Shown: piece after piece, positions 51,108-51,203 of the stretch | How the letters are laid out: the number at the start of each line of letters is the position of its first letter | Numbering within the stretch: the stretch's first letter is position 1 | Source of the DNA: Candidatus Peregrinibacteria bacterium GW2011_GWA2_33_10 | Lineage (GTDB): Bacteria; Patescibacteriota; Gracilibacteria; UBA1369; GWC2-33-13 | DNA length: 51,203 nucleotides | Assembly (NCBI GenBank): GCA_000989565.1 | Contig: LBOO01000015.1 | Location: 1-51,203, forward strand | Direction: 5' to 3' | Position numbers and translations under genes: made by a program | The notes under the pieces: model-generated | Told to the model about the DNA's origin: nothing | The model's input: the letters and a program-made list of their open reading frames with translations, nothing else | The model's database searches: none

Positions 51108-51203
51108 CATCCCTGTAAAAGTCAACTAATTCGTTGACAAATTTTCAAGAATTTTTTTTGGGGTCAGTCCATTCAAAGCTTGGTGAGGTCTTTCATAATT
51201 ATA
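51105..51203 (-). mobile_element. End of an insertion sequence (IS3/IS481-like), running off the window
   Basis: The homology of the amidohydrolase gene stops at about 51105, and from there the minus strand encodes the end of a DDE transposase. TGTCATCCC at 51105 may be the outer tip of the terminal inverted repeat. GTCAAC/GTTGAC (51121-51138) forms a hairpin around the transposase stop. The other end is outside the window, so the family and size are uncertain. Confidence 0.7.
51126..51203 (-). CDS. IS transposase, C-terminal end (partial)
   Basis: On the minus strand the frame reads YNYERPHQALNGLTP and ends KKILENLSTN at a TAG (51126-51128). YN-x-x-RPHxALNGLTP is the typical C-terminus of the rve integrase core in IS3/IS481-type transposases. 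The N-terminal remainder lies beyond position 51203. Confidence 0.85.
   Translation of the reverse strand, partial: YNYERPHQALNGLTPKKILENLSTN

Overview
The window is AT-rich bacterial DNA that uses the standard code (TGA is a normal stop). It has short intergenic gaps, many starts without a clear Shine-Dalgarno site, and numerous small secreted or membrane proteins of unknown function. From memory (no search was run), the Cas12a protein and the CRISPR repeat closely resemble the type V-A system reported from a Candidatus Peregrinibacteria genome. That fits a Peregrinibacteria or other Candidate Phyla Radiation origin, and the other genes agree.

Region 1 (1-3079): a HisRS-family protein with changed catalytic positions, an acidic orphan protein and a G-rich non-coding stretch. 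Region 2 (3080-11898) is the centrepiece, a type V-A CRISPR-Cas locus. It holds cas12a (1477 aa), a pRiA4b ORF-3-like gene, a RelB/DinJ-YafQ toxin-antitoxin pair with its own promoter and palindromic operator, a small MITE-like repeat, a separately promoted cas4-cas1-cas2 unit, a hairpin-bearing leader, and an array of 14 repeats and 13 spacers on the + strand.

Region 3 (12143-22454): envelope genes. These are an SLH protein, a small lipoprotein, malic enzyme, a frameshifted SLH-cupredoxin gene, and on the minus strand two cell-wall enzymes (an L,D-transpeptidase and a transglycosylase/VanY protein) that share a repeated domain I do not recognise. Region 4 (22565-30995): corA, rpsO, pnp (truncated in its S1 domain), an ABC-2/GldG/DUF4340 export operon and an EamA transporter.

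Region 5 (30996-43504): a tiny minus-strand gene, a perfect 36-bp inverted repeat, tRNA-Phe, a Tat-type M15 peptidase, an FHA-phosphatase fusion with a degenerate FHA-like neighbour, a SulP transporter, typA, a flavoprotein, a CDF transporter, a cysteine-repeat lipoprotein and asparaginase. Region 6 (43588-51203): tRNA-Ser, a GyrI-like protein, an Smr protein, a multi-hairpin element, an ECF sigma factor with a probable membrane anti-sigma factor, a YiiX-like papain-fold protein, small orphans, a GIY-YIG nuclease between a broken and an intact tRNA-Gly, and an N-formylglutamate amidohydrolase gene cut by an insertion sequence that runs off the window.

Together, the CRISPR locus gives adaptation (Cas4-Cas1-Cas2), crRNA production and interference (Cas12a processes its own crRNA). 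The toxin-antitoxin pair and the MITE-like element separate the effector from the adaptation module. The SLH, YkuD, VanY, M15 and YiiX proteins point to an actively remodelled peptidoglycan and surface layer.
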